From Roridomyces roridus (taxonomy: Eukaryota; Basidiomycota; Agaricomycetes; Agaricales; Mycenaceae), in the NCBI GenBank assembly GCA_029378245.1, contig JARKIF010000008.1:1736001-1800000 (forward strand): a stretch of 64,000 nucleotides of DNA, in the 5' to 3' direction. Position 1 is the first letter of the stretch; each line of letters opens with the position of its first letter. The position numbers and the translations under genes are program-made. Of this stretch, positions 1 to 12,311 are shown one piece after another. The notes under the pieces are model-generated. The model searched no databases, had not been told where the DNA came from, and worked only from the letters and a program-made list of their open reading frames with translations.

Positions 1-441
1 ACCAAGGAAGACGTCTCACGACTATTCCTTGCCGACGTGCATCCCGCCTCTTCCACCCGTGCGAAACTTTCTGTCCACATGCGCTCGCAGAAGCGTCCTC
101 AACTGCGGATCAGTTCGGCCGCTGCAGAGGCGTTTGTAGAGCTGGTCCGCCAACAGAATATCCCCGAGGAGACTTGGAAGGACGCGCCGAGCGGCGGGGA
201 AAACCCGTTGCTTGCCGACTTTGAAAAGTACTGGAAGGGTGTTCTGGGTGGGAGTGTTGATGGACAGAGTCTCCTGGGTGAACTGCCGGGCTTGGTAACC
301 CAGCATCCCGTACCAGGAGAGGGCGAGGATCTTCCTCGAAAGGGTGTGACTTATATAACAGACCTGGATGCGTTCAAGAAGGGTCTGCGCGTATCCGTCG
401 ATCCAGGGCCTATGGAACGCTGGGAAACTGCTCGCATCTGA
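1..441 (+). CDS. Insulysin/Ste23-type M16 metalloprotease, C-terminal end (partial)
   Basis: The reading frame is open from the first base and ends at 441, giving the last 146 residues of a protein whose start lies outside the window. The segment with TRAKLSVHMRSQK, followed about 85 residues later by YITDLDAFKKGL, matches the C-terminal lobe of the insulin-degrading enzyme / Ste23 family (M16A). These enzymes are zinc proteases that degrade short peptides and, in yeast, process a-factor. The HxxEH zinc motif lies in the N-terminal half and is not visible here, so activity cannot be judged. The stop is 48 bp from the stop of the converging gene on the other strand. Confidence 0.8.
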   Translation, partial: TKEDVSRLFLADVHPASSTRAKLSVHMRSQKRPQLRISSAAAEAFVELVRQQNIPEETWKDAPSGGENPLLADFEKYWKGVLGGSVDGQSLLGELPGLVTQHPVPGEGEDLPRKGVTYITDLDAFKKGLRVSVDPGPMERWETARI

Positions 442-488
442 GCTTTCAGTTAGATGTTGTATATATTATGTACTCTTCTCGTGTAGCC

Positions 489-2166
489 CTACTCATACAC
501 CTCATCTCTTCCATCTCTTGGCCATTTCAGCTCGGAACTGAGCCTGTGATCGTGAGCAGGAGATGCTGTCAGCTTGCCTGACTCGCTCACCTTTGATTCG
601 TACTTGGTGGTCCTAACAAGATGCTCGAAATAGTGGTCGGCCACCAAACGAAACAAGAGATTTTGAACTTGTTCGTCGCTCAAGTTGCTGTATTGATGCT
701 TGTGCACAACAATGTCCTCGAGCGTCTCCTGCAACCCCCAATGTAACAGATCCACAGAATGATTACACCTCGCAACCGGACAGTCCCAAATGAAGCGGCC
801 AGGAAGAAGCGTCGGCGGCTTGTAGATGATGCGAGGGAGAGGTAGGGTCTCCAAGTCAGATTCTGATTCTGATGAAGTCTCTCCAGGTGTCGAAGGCTCG
901 GAGAAATCTGGGTCATATACCAAGCGCTGGGGTACGGAATGCATCTCGTCATCGAATAGGTGAAATGCAGTTGACGTGGAGGAAGTCTTTCTAGTCAACG
1001 CGTGGTCAAGACGCTTTTGCCAAACGTCTGGAGTCTCTCCAAAGGCGGCTAGGGCCTCGGAAATGGCGGTGGGATCGTCGGGGTCGAATTTGGGAGTAGT
1101 TTCGCGGCTATAAGTCCTGCCCCAATTTCGCGGCATTCCTTGAGCTCCAGATGCTCTCGCTCTCCAGACTCCGCGAATGAAAGTGCACCAATCGATGACA
1201 TCGAGTGGACAGCTTTTGTGGGGGCACAAGTAGAATGCCAATATCCACTCAGCATGAGCAGCAATCGCTGCTCGGACTTCGGCTCTGGAAACATGGCGGA
1301 CATGAGGGGCCGGTGGTGGATCTTTTGCAAATAAAACGGAATGAGAAAGATTCTCATCCTGGTGCTTGATTCGATATGCGGCGACAAGCGTTTCAACACC
1401 CAAAGGATGACGCCCCGTTTCGTCGTCTCGATGTTTATGGAGGATTTCTTTGATAAGGGCGATTAGTTGATAGCGCTGGAGGAATTTGCGGCTGCGATCA
1501 TGGATGTGGCGATCAATAGAGAGAATTTCGTATGTCCGACGTCTGTCCAGGATGAGAAAGAACCTCGCGTGGCTCGGTCAACCCACTTGTCTCTGGAACC
1601 CAGAAGGAGACTCTTGGGGTATCGGTCATCTAAAACGTCGGTGAGGGACCACATCTTTACACGCATATGAAGATGGCCTTGCCCGTCATGAACATGGCAG
1701 GCACTTCCTTGAGGCACTGGACCCAGACCTTGATTCTAAATCCTCGAGCGGGTATCTGACCATAAATGCCCGTGAGCTTCAAAGGAGCTTGTTTCGACCC
1801 TGATTTCCGCGATTGGCGGGCCCCGTCCCTGTCGTTGAGATCTTTCGTCAGAAACTCGAGTCCCGCCTCAGAAAGCCATTCGAGCTTCTCAATGAGTAGG
1901 ACGCCCAAGAAGTGAACCGGCTCGGAGGGCTTGGTAGGTGCGGTCAGATACTGCTCGGAAGTATCCAAACTGAGGAAAGTGGTTTGAGAAATACTTGGAG
2001 GTCGATTGCGCTCAATTTACCCGATAAACTTATTATTTTGGACCAGTCTCAAGTTGCGCAGTCGAGGAAGAGAGGTTCCCCCTTTTACAAAGGCTGGGTT
2101 GAGGATAAGCCAGTCAGGATATGGCCCAAATGGCTTGTCCAGCAGGTCCTTTATTGAATTTGACAT
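489..2166 (-). CDS. Uncharacterised protein with a Cys/His-rich segment
   Basis: This is a multi-exon gene of unknown function. I chose ATG 2166, which opens MSNSIKDLLDKPFGPYPDW. A 55-nt intron (about 1973-2027) joins it to a second exon reading LDTSEQYLTAPTKPSEPVHF. Two more short introns are needed near 1625-1675 and 1560-1605, where the frame changes; their exact ends are uncertain. The long last exon (about 1560-489) carries a Ser/Glu-rich stretch and then WDCPVARCNHS followed about 20 residues later by VVHKH, a possible C2H2-like metal site. It starts only 44 bp after the stop of the PI 4-kinase gene on the same strand. It resembles no family I can name. Confidence 0.6.
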
Positions 2167-2210
2167 GGCGGTCGGAATCAAAGGAGATCAATTATTACGT
2201 AAGATAAATA

Positions 2211-5200
2211 CTACTTGTAAGGAATACCATTCTGGAGCTGCAAGACAGACGACAGTGGTTAGCCAGGTTCCAAAGTAAAAGGCTACTCGTACCCTCTGGA
2301 ACTCATCATACGCAGTACTCCGGACGTTCTCATGAGCATTGCGTATCACACTCATCATCCACTCGGCAGCCTGGCGTTCATTCAATCCGAGGGCGAATCG
2401 GTCTCGAAGTCTCTTGATCGTGGGCTCGCCCTTGAAGGAGGGTAGTCCCGTGTCGAGCATCAGCTGAACCGTGCTGACGAGTTGCTCTGCGTGCGGCCGG
2501 ATGGCGAGGAAAGCCTTGACTGTCAAGTTTTGGAATAGTTGATAACCCTGCGAGTGACGGCCGCCCATGAGCAAGACCATTTCGTGGTTTAGCTTGAACG
2601 AGTGAGGTTCAAATTTGACACCCTGAATAAACGTCAATCTTCTGTTTTGAAAATCAACAAAATACTCACTCCTGGGCGTGGACACGGGATAAATAAGATA
2701 AGCACAGGTAGCAGAGAAAGCTGAGAATGTACTCATCTATGTCAAACAGGAAACCAAAGTCAATGTGAACGATATGGCCCTCGCCATCGATCATGATGTT
2801 GCCATTATGCCGATCTTTGATCTGGAGGATATAACAGGCCACAGAGTACGCAGCCATCGACTGAATAAAGTTCAATCGAGCCTGCTGGAAAGCAATTGTA
2901 TCCTCCCCGCCATATTTGGCCACGAAAAAGTCGAGCAGATCATTGACCTTGGCCCTACCCATCTCGTCACGAGATGTGGCATTCGGGACGACATCGATGA
3001 CACCACACTGAAAACCAAGTTAGAAATTATACACGGATGATTTAAAAACTAACACCAGGAGCTGTGGCCGTAACTCGATATGGGTAGAGGTACAGGGTCA
3101 ACCCAACGCTCGTGAAGATATTTTTGAACATTGCAATGACTTGCAGCGCCAAAACATCTTGTCGGCAGTCGTCCCCTACTTTGAAGATGGCTTGTTGCCA
3201 AACATCGTACTGCACACGAGTTGGAACCGCGTTGTTACCCAGCGACTCGGGGTTTTCATTCAGGACAAAGGTATCCTTCCTGACTTTGAATGTCGCCATG
3301 AACGGCGCCTGTACAAATTTGTTAGAGGAAGGCAAAATCAATGGGTTTTACGCCACCTTTGCGTGGCTCTGCAAAGGCCTTCCCGACTTCTTATCAATGT
3401 CGACCACAATGCCGTCCGGATTGCTAGGCAAGTAAACCCCAACATCAACGACAATTTTAGCCATTTCTTCGTCGATTTTGGCCTATGCTTGTGGTGAATT
3501 TACTATACTGATACGACAGTAGAGACAAACCTTCTTCTCGGGCTTTGTTTTCTTGATGAATGGCTTGAGCTTGCCCGAAATGGACGTCACTTCATTAAAG
3601 AAACCAAACTCCCGGTCGTAAAAGTCACGAGCTGTTCCGGATAATGAAGCTACTACAGCCTCGGTCATCTTGTCGAGGGCGGGCTTCATGGGATCCTCCT
3701 GCATGCACCGTCAGATGATCACGTGATGGAACAGTCGAAACTCACAATTTCAGCGGCGTCGTCCTTGTAACAGTTTGCGTTCATATTCCAGATAATCTGG
3801 TGGCAGAACAACTGCGAGATCTTGGCCGTTTCGAATATGAAGCGAGCCACATAACCGAGATCATCGTAGCGGAGAGCTTGAACGACTTGGGGCACAAAGA
3901 AGAATGTCAACTCGACCGGGTGCTGTTCCATGACCCTGTGAGCGTATTGGAGAATCAAAGGGTCATTCTTGAACCGCCTCTCGAAGAATGTGTTGGCCAT
4001 CACAGGAGGAACAGGCGCCCAAAGAAGCAGATGCTGGATTCAAACATGAGCAAACACAAGACTTCACATGCAAGGAATACATACCTTCAAGTCCCGGCGA
4101 TCCATTCCATCGCCCAACAAAAACGGAAGGGCCTCCGATGTGTCCAAAACGTCCCGTGAGGTTGATCGAACAAGTTTGGTCACTTCGTTGCGGAGGACGA
4201 CATGGCTTTTGAACCTCTCCGGAAGATGTACAGCGATGGCTGGATCAATCTGCCACAACGTCCGAACCATCGCAGCCCAGGATGCCTCAACCAAGCCATG
4301 CTCAACATGATCTGTGCCTCGTTTGGGATCATTCGTCGGGTTGGCCCAGACGCCGAGCCGATATATTTCGTTCTCTACGAGCAGTTTGAGAGGATGATTG
4401 AGGCTCCTCAGTTTGGCGACATAGTTGGAACTTTGGGATGTTGACTGAGCAGGAGATAGACTGGAGATGGCAGCCGAGCCTCGAATCGAATCGGCTTGCA
4501 AGCACGACAAGAACTCGGACACGACTTTGATGTCTGCATCCACTTGGACCCGATTCGCGCCGTACGACCACTGCGGCCGAACAGAAAACCAGGAATATGC
4601 CGCCGTGTATAAATTGCTGCGTAGCAGGTTCTCGCAATAGGAGTCAAGGTGAGAACTCTTGAGGGTCTCAAATCCGAAGAGAAGGAACGAGAAACGCGGT
4701 TCACGTGCAAGGGCGTGTGTGCTGTTTGGGTGTTAGCGGATGACATGGAGCGGTATTCGTTACGAACCTCATGTTTTTGTGAGCCCGGGCGGACCTTAAG
4801 ACAAGGTGTTGGATCAGGAACATCACACCGGGCCTGCGATACCTGGCAGCTTGCAGACGACTGAACAACATTTGCAGAACGAGGGAATGGGGTGTCACTA
4901 ATCGACGGGCATTGACTGTCCTGCGGTCAATGATATCCTTATCCGTTGGACTGTAGTCGATAGGGTGGTAAAATGGGTCATCATAGCTGCAAGAGAGTGA
5001 GAAGGGACGAAGCAATGAGACGGAGCGTACTTGATGGATTCCGAGAAGATTCCTTTCTCTTGACGAATGGTGGTCGACCATGCAGCCAATACCTCGCCCA
5101 TGAGGCCAACTTCGATTTCCGGCTTTTCCGCGATGACCCAAGTCCATATCTCGATGCCAGCAGAAACTGCAGCGGGTGTGGAAACTTCAAAGGGAAGAGC

Positions 5201-8200
5201 GACAAGATAATGAAGCAGTTCATGATCGCACTGTATTCATTTCAATGGAAAGCCGGATTCGCAAGAGACAAGACTTACTTTGGGCAACGAAATGAGTGTT
5301 GCAGCGCATCTGAATAGTAGGCGCTTGAGGTCCTGAACGGTCGAACTACTGACTTTTTTCTTGACTTCATCAAGCGTTCTCGCAACCTTTGCTTTGAGCG
5401 CTTGTATTTCTTCGGAAGGAGCGGCTTGCGGTGGAAGTTTCTCCAGTTGATCGGGGCCTAAACAAAAGTCAGTACCAAGACAAGTCGTGGAGATGGGTTT
5501 TACCTTGACGGCTGGCGAGACGAATACCGGCTGCCTCACCGCCAAAGTACCCCTTGCTGGCAACTTGGCTGATCAAAGACCTGGCACCATCAGTCTTCCA
5601 TTTCGAGAAATTGGCCAAAGAGACTGGGCACACGGATCAGACCGGCAACGAAACACGGAGTCACATGACCCACCCAATTGTCGCTGGACAGGCCCAATGG
5701 ACTTGCCAAATTGTTCCGCAACAGAGGCGCCGAGTTCAGTCCATTCAGCACCTGTGGAGGAGTTCCAAGCGAGGTATTTCTGTTTTGACTTATCAGTCTC
5801 GGCAATCAAGGCCGAACAAAGCCGAACCTGCAAAGTGGACTGCAATTCGACCGGTGCACGACCGAGCGCCAACTCGAACCAAGTAGTCGCGTTGCGATGG
5901 AGTTGACCCAGAATCTCGTTCCGAACGACATAGCTGTCGGTAAGCTGGAGGGTGATGCCACTCCTAGTCGAGAAGAATTCGTATGTCGGATTATACTCGT
6001 CAATGAACTCGTTCTCGCATGCGCGCCGAAGTAGCGTAAGCACCTCCAGAATGGCAAAGACGAGCGGCGGATCGCACATGAGCGACGGGAACGAAGTTAT
6101 CAACCTGTTTAGAAACTTGGATGCGACATCCCTGGCTTTAGCTATACGGTGCGTGCTGCAGATGAGCAAGGTGCGGAGCTCGGCAGAGAGGCACTCGGGC
6201 AGCGCTTGCTGCGATGCTCGTGCGTTCAGACTACCGACGCAGCCTCGAATGACCTTCTCTGCAATCGCTTCCATGCATGCGCTCAATCCCGGGTGTTTGT
6301 TGAGACTGTCATTGATGAAATATGACACCAAGGAAGACGTCAACCCAGCAGCTGAGCGCATTGACTCCATGTCATGCATCGTCAGCAAAAAGATGATCTG
6401 GCCAGAGGACAACGACCGTATGTCACTCGAGCGCAAAGATATGTGCGTGGTAAGACTGGCTTTATGCCTCGATATGATCTTGGCTCACGTCAGAAACAGG
6501 AAAAAAGTCAACGAGCCCCACGTACGGTATGCGCATAATCTTGTCGAATGGCAGAATTATACTCGACATTGCTGGCAACGGTATCGTGAGACTCCTCCAT
6601 GACGGTCGATGGCGTCTTGGCAGCAATCCGACAGAGCGCAGGGTTCTGCCAATCCATGGCCGACCCCTCGGCATCGTCCGATGTGAATCCAAAGAGGATG
6701 CAGAGGAACCACATGTTTCTGAACAGCGAAATGACCACAGGCTCCGCTTTGAGCTGGGGGTTGAAATCCTCATGGGCGAGAAGTGCATCAATGGGGAGCA
6801 GTAGCGATGCCAGTTGCTCGATCATATCGTCCGTCTGACAGATACTTCAATGAGATGAACTTTTCTTCGGGACTAGAGCATACCTTGACATGATGATTCG
6901 AAATCTTGAGATTTTGGATGGCGACACCCTTGTCGGCAAACAAAGTCAAAAGCTCCACCAGATAAATCTCGTACAGCTCCGGCCGACGATCCAACTCCTG
7001 TGCAAGTCTCGTTTGCGCCGCCAGAACCATGTTATTAGAGAACCGGGGGTCATCAGGATTCGCCGACCGATTGATGACTGAGAAAACCCGAATGATATCA
7101 ACGAAAGCACTCTCCGGCGCAGACAGTGCCAAGTCGACTAGATTGTAGGCAATGGCTGCCTCAACAGTCGGCTCCGCAGATCGCAGGCGCTGCAACAGCA
7201 TGGATATCGTGAGGCGAGTCACCTGAAGTAAGATTATTGAGCAAAGGGAAAAGGACCAGACACGAGTCCTACCTCCTCCATCTTGAACTCCAACGCCAAA
7301 CGGGTAACCACAGAAATAGTCGTGATCCCGATAAGCCTCTTCTCCTCCTCGGAGAATCCTCTCAGGCCAGTTTCAACTGAATGGATGGATGTCTGGTCCT
7401 TGGAGTTGTACAGAGGATTGCTCATCATCTGAGAACTGCTGGAGTTGTCAAAGATTTCCTTGCTGGTGGCGGCGATGTAGTTGAGGAGGGAGTACATATT
7501 GGACATGACGAGATCATCCCCAGGAGCAAGCTATACGGAAATGAGACTCGTCAGAAGAACGCGTGGGTCTGTTTGCGTACTTTGATGCAAACTGCGAGGC
7601 ATTTGGCAGCCGCTGCAAGCGGAGGCGGTGCACGGCTCTCCGAGGCGAACTCAAACTCAAAAATAGGGAGTGGAGAAGTCACAAATTTGCGGAGATGAGT
7701 GGCCATAGTTCCTGCAATTTCCGGGAAGCTTTGGGAGGAGCATTAAAAATATCATCAAAAAATTGTAACCCAGAGACGCACTTGTGGACCAGACAAATGG
7801 TAGCCTTGAGGGCAGCCTCCTGAACGAGGTTGTCGCAGATAGGAGATTGTTCGCTCAGCAGAAGGGACAGGCGAGAGTACAAGCCCTCGTCGAGCTGTCT
7901 CAAGGCTATCGAGCAGATGGAGGCAAGTTTCAAACTCTCGGACATTGTCTCCCAAGCGTAGGTATCCAAGGGTGGCTCGGAATCCATTTCTTGGATTTGG
8001 ACGAAAAGGTCGCCAAAACACTTCATCGAGTATTCGACAGTGAGTTTGAGGGCGTCCTTGATGCCCTTGTCCTTGATCTCTTGACCAGACGCACGGGCCC
8101 GCATCAGAGAATTCCACGCCTTGTTGGCGGCGGCTGCCTCGTTGACGGGCCCGGATTTCGCAGTTTCGGGCGGGGCGAGCGTTTGCGCGACCACAGTCCA

Positions 8201-9151
8201 GTTGGTTTCGATGGCGCAGCAGACGATGAAGTGACCACTGAGAGGGCGTCCGCGAGACACGTATCTCGAGACAAAGGTCTGAACGAAACGAATGGTGTCT
8301 GCATCTGCGCTTTCCTTCTGAATGATGTCCACGAGCAGATGATTGAGGCGCTCGACGACCGGGGCGACACACAGACCGCGGAGTTGTTTAACAAGTGGAA
8401 GCCACTGATTAATGGTCCACTGGAAAGACGTGGAGCTGATGGCACGGTAGAGACCATGCAGGGCAGGCATCAATTGTGTGAGAATGTCAAGCGCTGATGC
8501 AGGTCAGTCAAGGCAATATTGTCCACAAAGTCTACACCTACAGCTTCTACTGTCAATCTTCTCGACAACGCTTGCAATGAAGGATAATATAGCCGTGGTT
8601 GCTGACTCGCTGTACTTGGTATGGGAGCTCGAAATCCGAAGGAGAGCGGAGACGGTGGAATAAACGAGCTGGTCGGGAAGTGCCCATTCTGAGGTGCATG
8701 AGCACAAACGCGTCAAATGCAGGAGGGGGATGTCTACCTTCCCAAGCGAGGCATTTGTCAAAGTCGATGCACGGGACATCCTTGAGGACGTCAATGAGAG
8801 CCGGCATAAGGGTATCAATGGCATTGGCGATGTGGGCTTCCGGAAAGTTCACGACAAGTTCCCCAAAGGCAATATTGCAATGCACGCGGGACGCCGACTG
8901 TTCGAATGTTGGGAAACTCTCTTCGGACATTGTGGAGACGCACCATGAAGACTCTCTCGTTGTCCTCCGCAGCTTCGTCTGCCCTTGTCTGAACCTTGGA
9001 GGTGATAATGTCCTGGGCGAACGCCAGGTCGTCAGCAGTGTCGGACACATTAGACGCAATGTCCGTTAGAATTAGCTGGTGTATATTGAGTTCCAAGCTG
9101 GAAAATGGGTTAGAAGAGCTGAGAAAGTAGCCAGTGCACTCACCAGTCCAT
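2211..9151 (-). CDS. STT4: Phosphatidylinositol 4-kinase Stt4 (PI4K III-alpha)
   Basis: The product makes phosphatidylinositol 4-phosphate from phosphatidylinositol at the plasma membrane. The gene has many short introns and encodes roughly 1,900 residues, the usual Stt4 size. The C-terminal lipid-kinase domain shows the catalytic loop DRHNGNIM, the metal-binding motif HIDFGF, and the typical end LQNGIPYK. The region before it (helical solenoid and PIK accessory domain) covers most of the gene. The start is ATG 9151: a tiny first exon (ATG GAC TG) splices through a GTGAGT donor to give [19 protein letters not shown], the usual Stt4 N-terminus. The last exon is short and ends at TAG 2211-2213. 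It is divergent from the gene at 9234, with 82 bp between the start codons. Confidence 0.93.
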
Positions 9152-9233
9152 CTCCTAAGTGATTGAGGTGGAAGAGTCCAAATGCGGGTTCGGACATCAA
9201 TCGCGCTTGTGGCAGTGCAAGCGCGTCTTTCCA

Positions 9234-10118
9234 ATGGCCAGATCGCCCAGTACGTCCTGCTCCTCCCCTGCGCCTCAATCTGACCTCAAACTCCAGCAAA
9301 GGCCACCAAGCGCCAACCAGCACGCCAACGTGCCCCTTCTCTCAAGACCCAGGACGATTTTGACGCGATTCAAGATGACGAGGACGGCGAGATGGATGTC
9401 GACGACAGCGACGACAGCGCGGACATACTGAACAAGTTTTTGGCAGAGTACAAGAGTAAGCACGCGCAACGCCTCTCCTCCTCCCACTTCCTCATCTCGT
9501 TTAGAGCGAGAGGCAAAAAAGGCCACGGCGCGCAGTGCAGCTTTTCAATCGCAGAAGAAGGCTCTCTATGCATCGGCGCGCAACTCTGCGAACGATTTGG
9601 CTCGCGAAGGGACTGCTGCCCTGTAACCTTCGATGGCTCCGACGTCGTTGTACCTGACCATCCTCTAGTGAAGCCGGCAAGGCCATGTTGTTTGCCCTCA
9701 AGGCGCAAGAGACGTCTGCGGAACAGTTCAGCAACCGCATCGTTCCTCAATGGGATGGTATCGCGCATTCGACCAAGGCACTTCTCTCGCTTCACTCCAC
9801 TGGCTTCGAAGAGCTTTATCCTCGTCGTTCAAATGAAGTGGATAACGCGGTTCAAATGCGTACGTGCTCCATTGGGCTGGCAAGCTCCTCCCTGACCGTA
9901 GTTCTCAGTGACGACGAATCCCATTACCAGAAGAGAGGCGCTGGAACGGCGCGAGGAAGAGGCCAATGCCCAGTTGCATCAGAACATGATAGACCAAACG
10001 GTAAGGCTCATTCTACGCTACGGGACAAGTCTGACTGCAAGGACAGAGAGCTGCCGAAGTGACCGGGTACCTTAAACACTGGAAGGGAATGATTATGTTG
10101 TCCCACCGCCACCATTGA
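9234..10118 (+). CDS. Small charged coiled-coil protein, unknown function
   Basis: Splicing six exons gives about 220 residues starting MARSPTKATKRQPARQ. A basic N-terminus is followed by an acidic Asp-rich run (DAIQDDEDGEMDVDDSDDSA), then a helical, Lys/Ala-rich segment, and a C-terminal helix ending GYLKHWKGMIMLSHRHH. All joins use GT-AG borders and keep frame: introns near 9255-9299, 9454-9508, 9628-9669, 9858-9907 and 10002-10047. No catalytic motif is visible. The layout would suit a nuclear protein, but that is inference. It shares an 82-bp divergent promoter with STT4, so the two may be co-expressed. Confidence 0.65.
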
Positions 10119-10257
10119 CTGCTTGTATCACTCACGACCATTGTACTTCGAACTCAAGGAACCCAAGAAACCTGTACGCTGTTTTTCTAGTGTAATACAA
10201 TAAATGCAATATCCCGTCATGAACCCTACTGGCCGGGCTGCTTAGTTGTATGCTCCT

Positions 10258-11618
<1,361 letters not shown>

Positions 11619-11651
11619 GGGTGATCGAATGAGAACTTGCCACAGACCATC

Positions 11652-12206
11652 ATGGCCATATACGGGCTATGGGTATATCTCGGCCCCTCGCTCTCCCACC
11701 CATTACTGACAAGATTCGCAGGTAATAAACAAGGCCGGAGGTCTGGTCTATCAGCGCAACTTTGCAGGTCCGCAATGTCCAGACGCGCGATGCACGAATA
11801 CCTAAACTCGCTGCAGATGGTCTCGCCCAGCTTACCTCGAACGAATACCTCGTTCTCGCGGGAACCCTCCACGGTATTCACGCCATTACGAGCAGGCTAT
11901 CTCCCATGGGCTCGAGTTCCGGTGCACAAGTGATCGAGGGCGAATCCTTCAAGATGACCATCCTCCTGACCGCCTCCGGTCTGTGGCCGCGTCTCTACAC
12001 CGCCCAACAGTGTCCTCATTCTCTTTCTAGGTACCAAATTCGTCGTCCTGACGTCCTTGGCTGAAGCCAGTCCCGACGCCCTCCTGCAGAAAGTCTACGA
12101 AATCTATTCTGACGCGGTCATGAAGAACCCATTCCACACGCCAGAGATGCCTATACGGAGTGAGGGGTTCGACACTCGAATTACAGCGCTCATTGGCAGC
12201 GGATAA
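11652..12206 (+). CDS. TRS23: TRAPP complex subunit Trs23 / TRAPPC4
   Basis: This is a core subunit of the TRAPP tethering complexes, the exchange factors for Ypt1/Rab1 in ER-Golgi traffic. The protein is about 140 residues. Exon 1 encodes MAIYGLW, and exon 2 starts VINKAGGLVYQRNFA, the typical sybindin/longin start. A third exon gives DGLAQLTSNEYLVLAGTLHG, and the end reads KNPFHTPEMPIRSEGFDTRI. The introns near 11673-11721 and 11766-11814, and one before the KFVVLTSLAEASPD exon, are all GT-AG and phase-consistent. The short gene has no stop or frame break. It is divergent from the glutaminyl cyclase gene and converges on the gene ending at 12312. Confidence 0.88.
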
Positions 12207-12311
12207 TCGACTCGAAATGACGTGGTGGCTTCCACCGTCTTCGGTTCCTGGCTTTGCGCATCGGTGCCCTTGCTTGCGCGTCGCGAGCTTGTACTTCTAT
12301 GTATTACAGTT

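Noticed and set aside
2300..9000. Many plus-strand frames of 60-240 codons
   Set aside because: They are opposite-strand shadows of the STT4 exons; their composition follows the codon pattern of the minus strand and they have no splice logic of their own.
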